A stretch of 64,000 nt of DNA from Bacillus sp. HSf4 (GCF_029537375.1 NZ_CP120679.1:1352001-1416000), one strand, 5' to 3'; shown: positions 1-8,336, counted from the first letter of the stretch. Numbers and translations are program-made. Notes: generated by a model from the sequence alone, not told the origin.

Positions 1-168
1 GTTAATGTTGAACTGATCGAGCTCCTGATTGATAAATGCCTCGTCTTTGCCGCATTTGCAGCTGTAGTCATCACAAAGCTGTTTCTTAGGGAATCTCGGA
101 TAATACTCTGATCCCGGATGCTCGCATTCAGGATCAAGCGCAACCCAAGAATATGGTCTGGTTTCCAT
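1..168 (-). CDS. cotX: Spore coat protein CotX, N-terminal part (runs off the window)
   Basis: The 56 visible residues begin METRPYSWVALDPECEHPGS, the characteristic opening of CotX, followed by a Cys-rich stretch (CDDYSCKCG) and the AFINQELDQ segment. CotX is an insoluble outer coat/crust protein of the Bacillus spore, and the family has a C-terminal CotV-like repeat that would lie beyond position 1. The start ATG at 168 is preceded by GGAGGAAATCAA. It is the third gene of a leftward cotV-cotW-cotX set, the same order as in B. subtilis. The C-terminus cannot be judged here. Confidence 0.88.
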   Translation of the reverse strand, partial: METRPYSWVALDPECEHPGSEYYPRFPKKQLCDDYSCKCGKDEAFINQELDQFNIN

Positions 169-235
169 TTGATTTCCTCCTTCCATTTACTATTATTAAA
201 TGTTCAAACTCTTGAACTTGTATATGGCAGATACC

Positions 236-577
236 CTACTCCAAATCCCCATTTTTTTCTTCTTTTTCGGCTGTCGTCTCCTGTTGCCTTCTTTGTTTGA
301 GCTTTTCTCTTAATTTATTTGAACGTCTTCTTCGTCTTGGTTTTTCTTCAGACTGTGAGGAAGCCTCAGCTTGGGATTTTTGCTTCTCTTTCTGTTTTTG
401 GATGAGGGCTTCGGATTGTGCTTTCAAATCATCGAGAATGTTCAAAATGGTTTCCTTTTCCCCTTCTGACAGCTTCCGCACATTATCTTTTGAGACGCCG
501 TGTTTTCTTAGAATATTTTGGACAAGCGTATTCGTTAGCGGGCTGACATCTGCTTTAAGTTTTTCGCGGTCTGACAA
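236..577 (-). CDS. cotW: Spore coat (crust) protein CotW
   Basis: The protein has 113 residues; B. subtilis CotW is slightly shorter. It is very charged: an acidic/Gln-rich helical middle (about residues 60-85) is followed by an Arg/Lys-rich tail that includes RRRRR. No Cys or membrane segment is present. The start is TTG at 577, after GAGGTGAGAATCAA. CotW acts with CotX, CotV, CotY and CotZ in assembling the insoluble spore crust. Identity rests on the SDREKL opening, the VQNILRKHGVSKD motif and its place between cotV and cotX. Confidence 0.88.
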   Translation of the reverse strand: MSDREKLKADVSPLTNTLVQNILRKHGVSKDNVRKLSEGEKETILNILDDLKAQSEALIQKQKEKQKSQAEASSQSEEKPRRRRRSNKLREKLKQRRQQETTAEKEEKNGDLE

Positions 578-623
578 TTGATTCTCACCTCAATTTCTAA
601 AAAATATTAGAAAGAAAGAAGCT

Positions 624-1010
624 TTAAAGGATGTCAAGTTCTGTTAAAAGCGCGATCAGCACTTCAATTAAAACTTGGACTGTAAGAAGGATCTGCAGAG
701 AGGAAAGTGTAATGGTTACATTTCGGCTGCCAATGACTTGAATGAAAAATTTCTTTCTATTTAGCAGTCTATTTACGGCTAAAACGTGTTCAGTGACGAT
801 GTCTGCCGTATCCTGATCTTCGATCGCTATCTGCGCCGACATGATCATCAATGTGATGACGATGGCCTGTAAAGAGAGTGCGGCTGTTACGTTTGCCGTG
901 TTGATCGTGACATGTTCCGAATCAATCACTTCAATCAACTGGTCATATTCACTGGTTAGTTCGTTGAACGTTTTCTCATACAGTTCTTCGGCATTTTCAT
1001 GAAACGACAT
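624..1010 (-). CDS. cotV: Spore coat (crust) protein CotV
   Basis: The chosen start (ATG at 1010, MSFHENAEEL) has a strong ribosome site, AAGGAGTGAAGGTT, and gives 128 residues. A start 24 bases further upstream is possible but has no comparable site. The body carries the CotV/CotX-type motifs SEHVTINTANVTAALSLQA and RNVTITLSSLQILLTVQVL and ends in LLTELDIL, as CotX-family proteins do. It is the first gene of the leftward coat operon. Expression late in the mother cell under SigK/GerE is known for the family; no convincing SigK promoter was identified here. Confidence 0.9.
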   Translation of the reverse strand: MSFHENAEELYEKTFNELTSEYDQLIEVIDSEHVTINTANVTAALSLQAIVITLMIMSAQIAIEDQDTADIVTEHVLAVNRLLNRKKFFIQVIGSRNVTITLSSLQILLTVQVLIEVLIALLTELDIL

Positions 1011-1117
1011 AACCTTCACTCCTTTCTTATCCACACTTTATTAAATGCAGACCGGTATCTTAGCGGAATAAGGAAAACATACAATTCAGCACCCAATTTT
1101 AGAGGAATGAAGCTTCT

Positions 1118-1137
1118 CGCATCATGTTTATGATGCG
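1118..1137. repeat. Perfect 8-bp inverted repeat between cotV and yjcA
   Basis: CGCATCAT and ATGATGCG flank a 4-base loop in the divergent intergenic region. There is no T tract, so it is not a terminator. It could be a regulator site or a 5' hairpin of either divergent transcript. CATATATT at 1143-1150, just to its right, resembles a SigE -10 for yjcA, but this is weak. Confidence 0.4.
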
Positions 1138-1181
1138 AATAGCATATATTTGGAAATAGACTTTTTTAGAGGGGGAGCCCT

Positions 1182-1538
1182 GTGATACAAAGCTGGCTGT
1201 TGTTCATTTTAATTTCCATTGCGGTGTTTCGGCTGACGCGCCTGATCGTGTTTGATACGATCACAGCCCCGCTACGCAGCTTTTTCCACGAGGAAATTGA
1301 AGAAAAAAACGAAAAAACCGGTGAAATTGAAACCTATATTGTCATGAAAGGGAAAGGCTTGAGAGCCTGGATCGGCGAGCTGTTGAGCTGCTATTGGTGC
1401 ACGGGGGTGTGGTGTACGGCGTTCTTGCTGATTTTTTATGCCTTCATTCCGGACGTCGCCCAATGGCTGATCCTCTTGCTTGCCATCGCAGGCTTAGCGG
1501 GGGTGCTGGAGACGATTGTATCAAAATGGCTGGACTGA
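1182..1538 (+). CDS. yjcA: Sporulation membrane protein YjcA (DUF1360)
   Basis: A 118-residue protein with a GTG start after GAGGGGGAGCCCT. It has an N-terminal hydrophobic segment (about residues 3-20), a loop with FDTITAPLR and acidic residues, then the family signature CYWCTGVW (about residues 71-78), and two further membrane segments. DUF1360 proteins are small sporulation-associated membrane proteins of unknown biochemical role. Its position between cotV and the yjcZ/spoVIF genes matches B. subtilis. Confidence 0.85.
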   Translation: MIQSWLLFILISIAVFRLTRLIVFDTITAPLRSFFHEEIEEKNEKTGEIETYIVMKGKGLRAWIGELLSCYWCTGVWCTAFLLIFYAFIPDVAQWLILLLAIAGLAGVLETIVSKWLD

Positions 1539-1615
1539 ATGGGGGTTTGTCACAGCAACTTATCGAAGAAAGAATCATATAATGGCACATAAGAATGAGA
1601 AAGGAAGGAATGGCA

Positions 1616-1741
1616 ATGAGACAATTGAAAAGACGGCAGCAAGGCCGATTAAAGAATGCTTCCAGCAACAATCAGTCCACTTTCTCAAAAAAAGTGAAGA
1701 AAAAAGGCTGCGGATGCGGCAAAAAAAAGAGAATTCAATAA
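1616..1741 (+). CDS. Small basic Cys-containing protein, 41 residues, unknown
   Basis: ATG at 1616 follows AGGAAGGAATGGCA and opens a frame coding for MRQLKRRQQGRLKNAS… with a C-terminal KKKGCGCGKKKR. Sixteen residues are Lys or Arg, and the two Cys sit in a GCGCG motif. The frame is followed directly by a strong terminator at 1750-1776, which supports a real short gene. The composition resembles small spore coat or DNA-binding spore peptides, and the neighbours are all sporulation genes, so a coat or core role is an inference only. Confidence 0.55.
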   Translation: MRQLKRRQQGRLKNASSNNQSTFSKKVKKKGCGCGKKKRIQ

Positions 1742-1749
1742 TATGAACA

Positions 1750-1776
1750 AAAAAACCGGAAATCATCCGGTTTTTT
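1750..1776 (+). terminator. Rho-independent terminator
   Basis: AAAAACCGGA, a short loop, then TCCGGTTTTTT, ending the small basic gene. Confidence 0.8.
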
Positions 1777-1827
1777 GTTTCCCTTTTTTCACCTCTTGCA
1801 TACATCATTCATGAGGAGGAAGATCGC

Positions 1828-2037
1828 ATGAATCTTTTTGAACAGCTGTTCGAGTCCATATTCGAAAAGCATCAGCGAAAGCAGGCAGATCATGAGCGGA
1901 TCATGTTTGATAACGAGAAAGAATTGGACCGGTTTGATTGCTTCGCAGCACAGTTTGAACAACAGCTTGAACAATTTGCGGAATACGCTGAAAAACGGCT
2001 GGGGAAAGAGGGGAATCTTCCGGGCATTTTTAAATAA
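1828..2037 (+). CDS. Hypothetical acidic helical protein, 69 residues
   Basis: ATG at 1828 follows ATGAGGAGGAAGATCGC, an excellent ribosome site. The sequence MNLFEQLFESIFEKHQRKQA… is rich in Glu, Gln and Phe with no Cys or hydrophobic segment, and is predicted to be almost entirely helical. Family not recognised. It lies among sporulation genes and probably has its own promoter after the terminator at 1776. Confidence 0.6.
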   Translation: MNLFEQLFESIFEKHQRKQADHERIMFDNEKELDRFDCFAAQFEQQLEQFAEYAEKRLGKEGNLPGIFK

Positions 2038-2116
2038 TCCACACAAGCCCTATGCATCAATCCAAGCGAAACCTAGCAACTATCATATCGTGTAGAGAGA
2101 AAAGGAGGTGCTTTAG

Positions 2117-2236
2117 ATGGGCTTTTGTTGTGGCGGAGGCTATGGCTATGGCGGAGGCGGCTATGGCTCGCAATTTGTGCTGATCGTTGTGTTGTTTATT
2201 CTTCTTATCATTGTAGGTGCTTCTTTTAAATACTAA
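2117..2236 (+). CDS. yjcZ: YjcZ-family sporulation protein
   Basis: A 39-residue peptide. It has a Gly/Tyr-rich head ([18 protein letters not shown]), then a single hydrophobic helix ending GASFKY. The start ATG at 2117 follows AAAGGAGGTGCTTTAG. This head-plus-helix layout defines the YjcZ family of tiny sporulation membrane peptides found in many Bacillus; the molecular role is unknown. A strong terminator follows at 2253-2290. Confidence 0.88.
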   Translation: MGFCCGGGYGYGGGGYGSQFVLIVVLFILLIIVGASFKY

Positions 2237-2252
2237 TTCTCTAGTTCAAAAG

Positions 2253-2292
2253 GAAGAGAGCGCCGCGCCTTTGGTTTGCGCGCTCTCTTCTT
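2253..2292 (+). terminator. Terminator after yjcZ
   Basis: GAAGAGAGCGC (2253-2263) pairs perfectly with GCGCTCTCTTC (2280-2290). Confidence 0.7.
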
Positions 2293-2367
2293 GTTCAGGT
2301 GGAAAAGCACAACACGTTTTCCGAATGCATAAGATAGCGTATCACTCCCAAAAAAGGAGGCAGGGGT

Positions 2368-2625
2368 ATGGACAATCAATTTTTCAAGAAAATTGAAAAG
2401 AAAACGGGCGTCAGTATGACGGACGTCATGCAGCTGGCAAATTCTTTGCAAAACGCAAACTTCAAAGATGAAAATACGGTCCGCAGCGTCATTAAGCGCG
2501 TTGCACAATTGGCGAACAAACGGGTTCCGAAGGAAATGGAAGATAAGATCGTCGAATCGATTGTCAGCGGAAAAGAAAAAATGGATTTCAATACGATCAC
2601 GAAAATGATGAACTCCAAAAAATAA
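2368..2625 (+). CDS. spoVIF: Sporulation-specific transcription factor SpoVIF
   Basis: An 85-residue protein (B. subtilis SpoVIF is of similar length) beginning MDNQFFKKIEKKTGVSMTDV and containing NANFKDENTVRSVI and DKIVESI. SpoVIF (former YjcC) acts in the mother cell late in sporulation and is needed for GerE-dependent coat gene expression and spore resistance. AAAAAAGGAGGCAGGGGT precedes the ATG. Its location between yjcZ and the convergent yjcD matches B. subtilis. Confidence 0.92.
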   Translation: MDNQFFKKIEKKTGVSMTDVMQLANSLQNANFKDENTVRSVIKRVAQLANKRVPKEMEDKIVESIVSGKEKMDFNTITKMMNSKK

Positions 2626-2666
2626 ACACCGCGCCTTCCGATGAAAGGGAGGCCCGGTGTTTTTTA
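2625..2666. terminator. Terminator between convergent spoVIF and yjcD
   Basis: ACACCG…CGGTGT outer stem with an inner GCGCC/GG(A)GGC region, then TTTTTT on the + strand. A-rich flanks make it potentially bidirectional. Confidence 0.65.
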
Positions 2667-5012
2667 CTTGAGTTGCAATTCAGGTTTCGGTTTTAAAAGC
2701 GGCTGCAAAAATCTTGAGCGGTATGCGCTTCGGCCTCTTCTGACCGAAGGGACGCTGATATATAAATTGTGTTCGGCCCTGGTCATCGCGACATAGAGGA
2801 GCCTTCGTTCTTCTTCAAGAGCGGTTTCATCCCCTTTTCTCGCCGCATCGAGCGCGAAATCGTGGGGGATGGAGCCGTCTAGCGCTCCGAGGATATAGAC
2901 CGTTTTAAATTCGAGTCCTTTCGCGCGGTGGATCGTCAAAAGCTGGACACCGCCGGGATCGGGTTTGCTTTTTTCGGCAGCCCGCATATGGTCGACATGT
3001 TCGAGAAATTCCGGAATCGTCTTGAATTTTTTCGCTGCTGTTTTGAGATCGCGCAGATCATCCGACCCTTTTTCGAGCTTGTTGCCTTCGTTTCCGCGCT
3101 TTTTCAAGTAATCGGAAAAGCCCATCTTTTCCTCGGCAAACGTGATCGCTTCGACCGGTTTCATCGTTTTCAGGCCGGTGAAAAAAGGAATGATTTTTTT
3201 GATTTTTTCGCGCTGAAACGGTTTGATGTCAGTTAATGTTGCGAGCGCCTCTACCATTGTGCAGTCTTCCGTGATCGAGGCGGCTTTGAGCGTATTTAAT
3301 GCGGACTGTTTGAGAAACAGCGCCGGCAAAAGCTGTTTGATGGCTTCGGCATCGTCCTGATTTTGGCTTAAATACAAAAAGCTGAGCATCTGCCGGACAA
3401 TCCGCCTGCTGTAGAATGTTCTGACGCCTTGCTCGGCTGCGTAGGGAACGGCTGATTGATGGAGCCGTTCAAAAATGGCCCGTCCGCCGCTGTTTGTCCG
3501 ATAAAGCACGGCGAAATCTTCCGGCTTTGCCCCCATTTCGATTTTTTTCCGGATATCTGAGACGACCATGATCGCTTCTTCTTCCTCATCATAAGGATAA
3601 AATAAAATCGGTTTTTTCTGGTCGTCCCTGACTGCTTTCAATGTTTTCGGGAAGCGCTTTTTATTTTTTTTCACGACCGCGTCCGCACTTGCCACGATCG
3701 GGTGGGATGACCTGTAGTTGGTTGTGAGGCGGATCGTTTTCGCGTTTGGGTAGTCTTGATCAAAGTCCAGTATAAAAGACGGGCTGCTGCCTCTGAACGC
3801 GTAGATCGACTGATCATCATCCCCGACGCATGTCAGGTTGTTTTCAGGACTTGCGAGAAGCTTGATGATCGCGTATTGAACAGGATTGATATCCTGAAAC
3901 TCATCGATCAGAATCGCATGAAAGCGCATCTGGTATTTCTCTAAAACATCGGGCCGTTCTTGAAAGAGCTCATAGCATGCCGATGCCATATCGTCAAAAT
4001 CGAATTGCCGCCGCTCTCTTTTTCGTTCTTCATAATGGCGGTACAGCCGGTGCACCCGCTTTTCCCATTCGTCTTCAAGGGGGATGCGCTCTTTCGGAAG
4101 GTAAGCGTTCTTCCAGTAGCCGATCTGCTGGATCGCTTGGTCAACGGGAAAATCCTTTTCATCAAGACCTTCTTCGGCCAGCGCCATTTTGATATACTGT
4201 TCTTTTTGCCATTCCCATTTCAATAAATGCTCGCCATTCCATTTATCCGGATCGTGATGATAGAGAATTTTATAAAAAAGGCTGTGGAATGTGCCGGTCA
4301 CGATGCGGTTGACAGTGCGTTCGGCCAGTCCGTACTGGGAAGCCATCCGCTCCTTCATTTCCTTCACCGCTTTTGTCGTAAATGTCACAAGCAGGATGGC
4401 TGACGGCGGGACATCGAGCTTTTCGATCATATACGCCGCCCGGGCGGTTAATACCCGCGTTTTCCCGCTTCCGGCACCGGCCAGGACTAACAGCGGCTCC
4501 TCTGAAGCAGAAACGGCTTCAAGCTGTTTTTCATTTAAAGGGACATTCGGAAACACCTGCTCTGCCGCCACTTCTGTCTCCGGAGCAAACGGAGTCGAAA
4601 CAGCCGCTTCTCTCGGCGGCTCCCAATGTACCGTCTGCTGTGATTCTGCAATCGCTTTTCCTTGCGGCAGGCGGAAGACGCCGCTTTCCTGATAGTCCGC
4701 TTCTTTGATCTCTTCTGTTTGTTCTTTCAGATCTTCCGCTTCACATAGAGAAAAATCTCCGTTTTCTCTATGGAAAAATTGCGGCTCTTCATGAATCGTC
4801 AATTTCAGTCTGAGAGGTGTGCCGCAGTGTTTGCAAGTGATGCGGTCTTTTCTTGCCTCATCAAAGAGGAATTGAAGATGTTCTCTCGAATATTTATGTA
4901 TATGAATGTCTCGGTTATTTAATCGGGCGCATTTCAAAAAGAGCACCTCCAACAATTGGTAGTCGTCCGGTTGTGAGACAACGTCTATCATATCAAATGA
5001 GATCCGTTTCAA
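2664..5012 (-). CDS. yjcD: UvrD/PcrA-like ATP-dependent DNA helicase YjcD
   Basis: A 782-residue superfamily 1A helicase. After a ~160-residue N-terminal extension with a possible zinc pair (CKHCGTPL, about residue 60) come Walker A AGAGSGKT, motif II with DEFQDINP, motif III GDDDQSIYAFRG, motif IV NYRSSHPI, motif V TIHRAKGLEF and motif VI VAMTRAEHN. The N-terminal extension distinguishes it from housekeeping PcrA. The start is uncertain: TTG at 5012 fits the frame, but neither it nor the ATG at 4991 has a clear ribosome site. Role in DNA repair or recombination is inferred from family; no specific pathway is established. Confidence 0.85.
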   Translation of the reverse strand: MKRISFDMIDVVSQPDDYQLLEVLFLKCARLNNRDIHIHKYSREHLQFLFDEARKDRITCKHCGTPLRLKLTIHEEPQFFHRENGDFSLCEAEDLKEQTEEIKEADYQESGVFRLPQGKAIAESQQTVHWEPPREAAVSTPFAPETEVAAEQVFPNVPLNEKQLEAVSASEEPLLVLAGAGSGKTRVLTARAAYMIEKLDVPPSAILLVTFTTKAVKEMKERMASQYGLAERTVNRIVTGTFHSLFYKILYHHDPDKWNGEHLLKWEWQKEQYIKMALAEEGLDEKDFPVDQAIQQIGYWKNAYLPKERIPLEDEWEKRVHRLYRHYEERKRERRQFDFDDMASACYELFQERPDVLEKYQMRFHAILIDEFQDINPVQYAIIKLLASPENNLTCVGDDDQSIYAFRGSSPSFILDFDQDYPNAKTIRLTTNYRSSHPIVASADAVVKKNKKRFPKTLKAVRDDQKKPILFYPYDEEEEAIMVVSDIRKKIEMGAKPEDFAVLYRTNSGGRAIFERLHQSAVPYAAEQGVRTFYSRRIVRQMLSFLYLSQNQDDAEAIKQLLPALFLKQSALNTLKAASITEDCTMVEALATLTDIKPFQREKIKKIIPFFTGLKTMKPVEAITFAEEKMGFSDYLKKRGNEGNKLEKGSDDLRDLKTAAKKFKTIPEFLEHVDHMRAAEKSKPDPGGVQLLTIHRAKGLEFKTVYILGALDGSIPHDFALDAARKGDETALEEERRLLYVAMTRAEHNLYISVPSVRRGRSAYRSRFLQPLLKPKPELQLK

Positions 5013-5053
5013 ACAGTCGATTTTTGGGAATGTAAGTGTGAGGGGGAGGAACG

Positions 5054-5311
5054 ATGGGATATTTGCCGCCGGTTCACAATGATCAGTATAGACAATACGC
5101 CAATCGCAGCATCAACCGGAAATCAAATTATGCATATATACAAAAAACTGCCGATATTCCAAGCGAACGGGCTTACCGGGAAGTGGAGAAAAGAGAGGAA
5201 AATCTGTCCGCTTTCGGAAAGCGGCTGCAGGAAAAGAAGCGGAAAAAAGCGCTGAACCGCCGGGGCGGAGGCCGGAAAACGAGGGGAAACCATATCAATG
5301 AGTCTGTTTAA
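5054..5311 (+). CDS. Hypothetical basic protein, 85 residues
   Basis: ATG at 5054 follows GTGAGGGGGAGGAAC. The N-terminus is Tyr/Asn/Gln-rich (MGYLPPVHNDQYRQYANRS) and the C-terminal half is strongly basic (KRLQEKKRKKALNRRGGGRK). There is no membrane segment or recognised domain. It is divergent from yjcD and ends at a strong bidirectional terminator. It may correspond to one of the small Bacillus genes next to yjcD, but the name is not certain. Confidence 0.6.
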   Translation: MGYLPPVHNDQYRQYANRSINRKSNYAYIQKTADIPSERAYREVEKREENLSAFGKRLQEKKRKKALNRRGGGRKTRGNHINESV

Positions 5312-5325
5312 CTGTCATGCCCATG

Positions 5326-5357
5326 AAAAACCCCGGCTGTTGAAGGCCGGGGTTTTC
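5326..5357. terminator. Bidirectional terminator
   Basis: AAAAACCCCGGC, 8-base loop, GCCGGGGTTTT; serves the + gene ending at 5311 and the - gene ending at 5359. Confidence 0.85.
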
Positions 5358-5358
5358 G

Positions 5359-5946
5359 TTATTTTTTGCGAAACTTTTTGAGCCCGAAATAGAGAATAAT
5401 CAAGGCGGCAGCCGCGAACATGATCGGTGTTGTGTATGTCCGGGCGACATTTTCGACATGATCCCACTTGCTGCCCAGCTGTATGCCAAGGTAGACGAAT
5501 AAAATCGACCACGGGATGATGGCGAGCACAGTCAAGCCGGTGAATTTCCAAATCGGCATTTTGGCGATGCCGGCCGGAATGGAGATGGCGTGGCGCACCA
5601 CGGGGATGAACCGGGCTGAAAAGACAACGCCGCCGCCGTATTTTTCAAACCATTTTTCCGCTGTTTCGATATGATGCTTTTGGATGAATAAGTATTTTCC
5701 GTATCTATATAAAAACGGACGTCCTCCGTAGTAGCCGAGCCAATAAAGAAACAATTGGGCAATCGTTCCCCCGATGACGCCGGCGATCACGGCTCCGGTG
5801 ATGGTGATCGTTCCGTTTGAGACCATGTATCCTCCGTAAGCGAGCACGATTTCACTGGGGATGATCTCGATCATTAAACCGATTGCAATCCCGAGGTATC
5901 CGAGATCGGTCAGCCACATTAAAATATCATTCACTATGCTTCCCAT
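5359..5946 (-). CDS. yngC: DedA-family membrane protein YngC
   Basis: A 195-residue DedA/SNARE-associated (VTT domain) protein. The family motifs EIIPSEIVLAYGG (about residue 27), GGTIAQLFLYWLGYYGG, FSARFIPVVRHAISIPAG and a C-terminal hydrophobic helix are all visible. DedA proteins act in the cytoplasmic membrane; some flip undecaprenyl phosphate or phospholipids. It is last in the leftward group yngA-yngB-galE-yngC. B. subtilis has yngABC without the galE in the middle. There are 94 bases with no obvious promoter between it and galE. Confidence 0.85.
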   Translation of the reverse strand: MGSIVNDILMWLTDLGYLGIAIGLMIEIIPSEIVLAYGGYMVSNGTITITGAVIAGVIGGTIAQLFLYWLGYYGGRPFLYRYGKYLFIQKHHIETAEKWFEKYGGGVVFSARFIPVVRHAISIPAGIAKMPIWKFTGLTVLAIIPWSILFVYLGIQLGSKWDHVENVARTYTTPIMFAAAALIILYFGLKKFRKK

Positions 5947-6040
5947 TTTCTTTTTTTCACCCTGCCTTTACACTTTCATCAGCCGAACTTTCAGGCCAGC
6001 TGCAGAAATGCCTGCCGCTAATGACGGAAACAAGCGAATG

Positions 6041-7027
6041 TTAAAACCCGCTCGGATGAGCTTTATGCCATTCCCAAGCGCTTTGAATAATGGTTTCTAA
6101 ATCGCTGTATTTCGGCTTCCACCCGAGCTGTTCCTGCAATTTCCCGCTGTCTGCCACAAGCACAGGCGGATCTCCCGCTCTCCGCCCGTCCGTTTTTTTC
6201 GCAATGATTCGTTCTGTTATCGTTTCCGCAGTTTCAATGATTTCTTTTACGGAATGTCCGGCTCCTGTCCCTACATTATAAACATTTTGTTTCAGTCTGT
6301 CTTCATATATCCCGGAAAGAGCTGAAAGATGGGCCGAAGCTAAGTCCAAAACATGAATATAGTCCCTGATGCACGTCCCGTCCGGTGTCGGATAATCATC
6401 ACCGAAGATGGAGATGGCCGCCCGCCGGCCCAGGGCTGTTTGCAGAACGAGCGGGATGAGGTGGCTTTCCGGATTGTGGTCTTCGCCGATGGCTCCGTTT
6501 AAGGCGGCGCCTGCCGCATTGAAATAGCGGAGGGCGGCCCACTTCACACCGTGCTTTTTGCCGACCCAATGGAGATACTTTTCAATCATCAGCTTTGATT
6601 CGCCATAAGGATTGACCGGTGCGAGCGGATCGGTTTCTTTAATCGGTTTGTTTCCGGTTATACCGTAGACGGCAGCGGTTGAAGAAAACACGATGTTTTT
6701 GATACCTGCACCGATAATCGTTTCAAAAAATGCACATGATTTCATCGTATTTTCCCTAAAGTAGTGCTCCGGCTTTTCGATTGATTCTGATACAAGGCTC
6801 TTTGCGGCGAAATGGATGACAGCATCGACCTCATGCCGCCTGATCATCGCTTTGACCAATTCGCTGTCGCTGATATCGCCTTCGTAAAAGTGGGGGGCAT
6901 GAACAGCTTCCCTGTGCCCTGTAGACAGATTGTCAAGAACGACAGCGGCTATGTTTTGTTTTTTGAGTTCGAGAACGGTGTGGCTGCCGATATATCCGGC
7001 ACCACCGGTGACCAGCACTGTTTTCAT
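6041..7027 (-). CDS. galE: UDP-glucose 4-epimerase GalE
   Basis: A 328-residue short-chain dehydrogenase-fold epimerase. It shows the NAD-binding GGAGYIGSHT (residues 8-17), the catalytic YGESK (Y-x-x-x-K, about residue 147) with the upstream SSTAAVYG Ser, and the substrate-site ALRYFNAAGA. It interconverts UDP-glucose and UDP-galactose. It overlaps yngB by four bases (ATGA), so translation is coupled with the enzyme that makes UDP-glucose. The pair can supply UDP-galactose, the substrate of the UDP-galactopyranose mutase encoded at 32 kb. Confidence 0.93.
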   Translation of the reverse strand: MKTVLVTGGAGYIGSHTVLELKKQNIAAVVLDNLSTGHREAVHAPHFYEGDISDSELVKAMIRRHEVDAVIHFAAKSLVSESIEKPEHYFRENTMKSCAFFETIIGAGIKNIVFSSTAAVYGITGNKPIKETDPLAPVNPYGESKLMIEKYLHWVGKKHGVKWAALRYFNAAGAALNGAIGEDHNPESHLIPLVLQTALGRRAAISIFGDDYPTPDGTCIRDYIHVLDLASAHLSALSGIYEDRLKQNVYNVGTGAGHSVKEIIETAETITERIIAKKTDGRRAGDPPVLVADSGKLQEQLGWKPKYSDLETIIQSAWEWHKAHPSGF

Positions 7028-7914
7028 CGCAAAGCTCCTTTCTGCATCTCCCTTTTTAAGACGCTTTCCAAGTAGGCTAACAGGTTTGGCCGCATTTCCT
7101 CGCGCATCAGGCCGATCTCCGTGCTCGCTTTAAAACAGCCGAGTTTGTCACCGATATCGAAACGGCTTCCTTCCAATTGCCGGGCATAAATGTTTCGTGT
7201 TCTGCAGATTTCCCTGAGTGCGTCGGTCAATTGGATTTCGTTTCCCGCGCCCCTTTTCGTATGTTCGAGCACCGGGAAGATCGCAGGGTCCAAAATATAG
7301 CGGCCCATCACCGCAATATTGGAAGGCGCTTCTTTGACCGAAGGTTTTTCGACGAGATCCTGAATATCATAGACTTTATTTTTTTGCACGGTCGTCTGGA
7401 TGATCCCGTATTTGCTGACATCTGCCGGTTCAACCGTCTGAACGCCGATGACTTCTGTCTGGTATTGTTCATAGACATCGATGAGCTGCTGGAGAGCCGG
7501 CTTTTCCGAAACCATAATGTCATCGCCGAGCAGGACGGCGAACGGTTCATCACCGATGAAGTGACGTGCTGACAACACCGCAGCCCCGAGTCCGAGGGGC
7601 TCTTTTTGTCTGATGTAATGGATGTTTGCCATGTCGGCAATGTCCCGTATTTCCTTTAATGTTTCAGTTTTTCCTTTGTTTAATAGACTTTGCTCCAGCT
7701 CAACCGACCGGTCAAAATGATCTTCAATCGAGCGCTTATTTCTTCCTGTAATGATCAAAATATCTTCTATTCCTGATTGGACGGCTTCTTCGACAATATA
7801 TTGTATGGCCGGTTTATCGACAATCGGCAGCATTTCCTTCGGCTGCGCTTTTGTCGCCGGGAGAAATCTTGTTCCCAACCCCGCTGCTGGGATGACGGCT
7901 TTTTTTACTTTCAT
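7024..7914 (-). CDS. yngB: UTP-glucose-1-phosphate uridylyltransferase YngB
   Basis: A 296-residue GalU-type nucleotidyltransferase. It has the N-terminal nucleotide-binding signature PAAGLGTRFLPATKAQPKEM (residues 9-28), VLLGDDIM in the active site and the GNEIQLTDAL motif. It makes UDP-glucose from UTP and glucose-1-phosphate. B. subtilis YngB is a functional second UGPase supporting wall teichoic acid and glycolipid glucosylation when GtaB is absent and under anaerobic growth (established knowledge). It lies between yngA and galE in one leftward unit. Confidence 0.9.
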   Translation of the reverse strand: MKVKKAVIPAAGLGTRFLPATKAQPKEMLPIVDKPAIQYIVEEAVQSGIEDILIITGRNKRSIEDHFDRSVELEQSLLNKGKTETLKEIRDIADMANIHYIRQKEPLGLGAAVLSARHFIGDEPFAVLLGDDIMVSEKPALQQLIDVYEQYQTEVIGVQTVEPADVSKYGIIQTTVQKNKVYDIQDLVEKPSVKEAPSNIAVMGRYILDPAIFPVLEHTKRGAGNEIQLTDALREICRTRNIYARQLEGSRFDIGDKLGCFKASTEIGLMREEMRPNLLAYLESVLKREMQKGALR

Positions 7915-7940
7915 ATTCCTTCACTCCTGTTCATTTTTGT

Positions 7941-8336
7941 TTATCGATTTGTTTCCGGGTCCTGAAACACCCAAAGCCGGTTACCGGCAAAATTGACCGC
8001 CATGCCGAGAACAGTTGCTGCTATTTTGCTGATCACAAGGGACAGCCCCCTTTGTTGAAGAGCGTATAGAAGCAGAAAAGTCATGGCTGACGCTGCTAAA
8101 TTGATGATGATAAATCGGAAAACTTCCTTTCCGTGGGCTTTTTCTTTGACTTGAAACGTCCATGTCCGATTCCAGATATAGCTGTTAGCCACCCCTGCCG
8201 AATAGGAGAAAATCTGAGCGATAAGGTAGGGGACATGGAGTGACGTCAGGAGGAAAAATACGCCGAAATCAATGAGTGTGTTTCCGACTCCGACGGTTCC
8301 AAAACGAAATAATGTGACGAGCTTCTGTTTGATCAT
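7941..8336 (-). CDS. yngA: GtrA-family membrane protein YngA
   Basis: A 131-residue protein with four hydrophobic helices and the GtrA motifs FGTVGVGNTLIDFGVF and FSYSAGVANSYIWNRTWTF. GtrA proteins are proposed to flip polyprenyl-phosphate-linked sugars for cell-surface glycosylation. It is the first gene of the yngA-yngB-galE-yngC unit. Its only strong Shine-Dalgarno (GGGAGGTC) is about 15 bases from the ATG at 8336, so initiation may be inefficient or the start slightly different. Confidence 0.85.
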   Translation of the reverse strand: MIKQKLVTLFRFGTVGVGNTLIDFGVFFLLTSLHVPYLIAQIFSYSAGVANSYIWNRTWTFQVKEKAHGKEVFRFIIINLAASAMTFLLLYALQQRGLSLVISKIAATVLGMAVNFAGNRLWVFQDPETNR

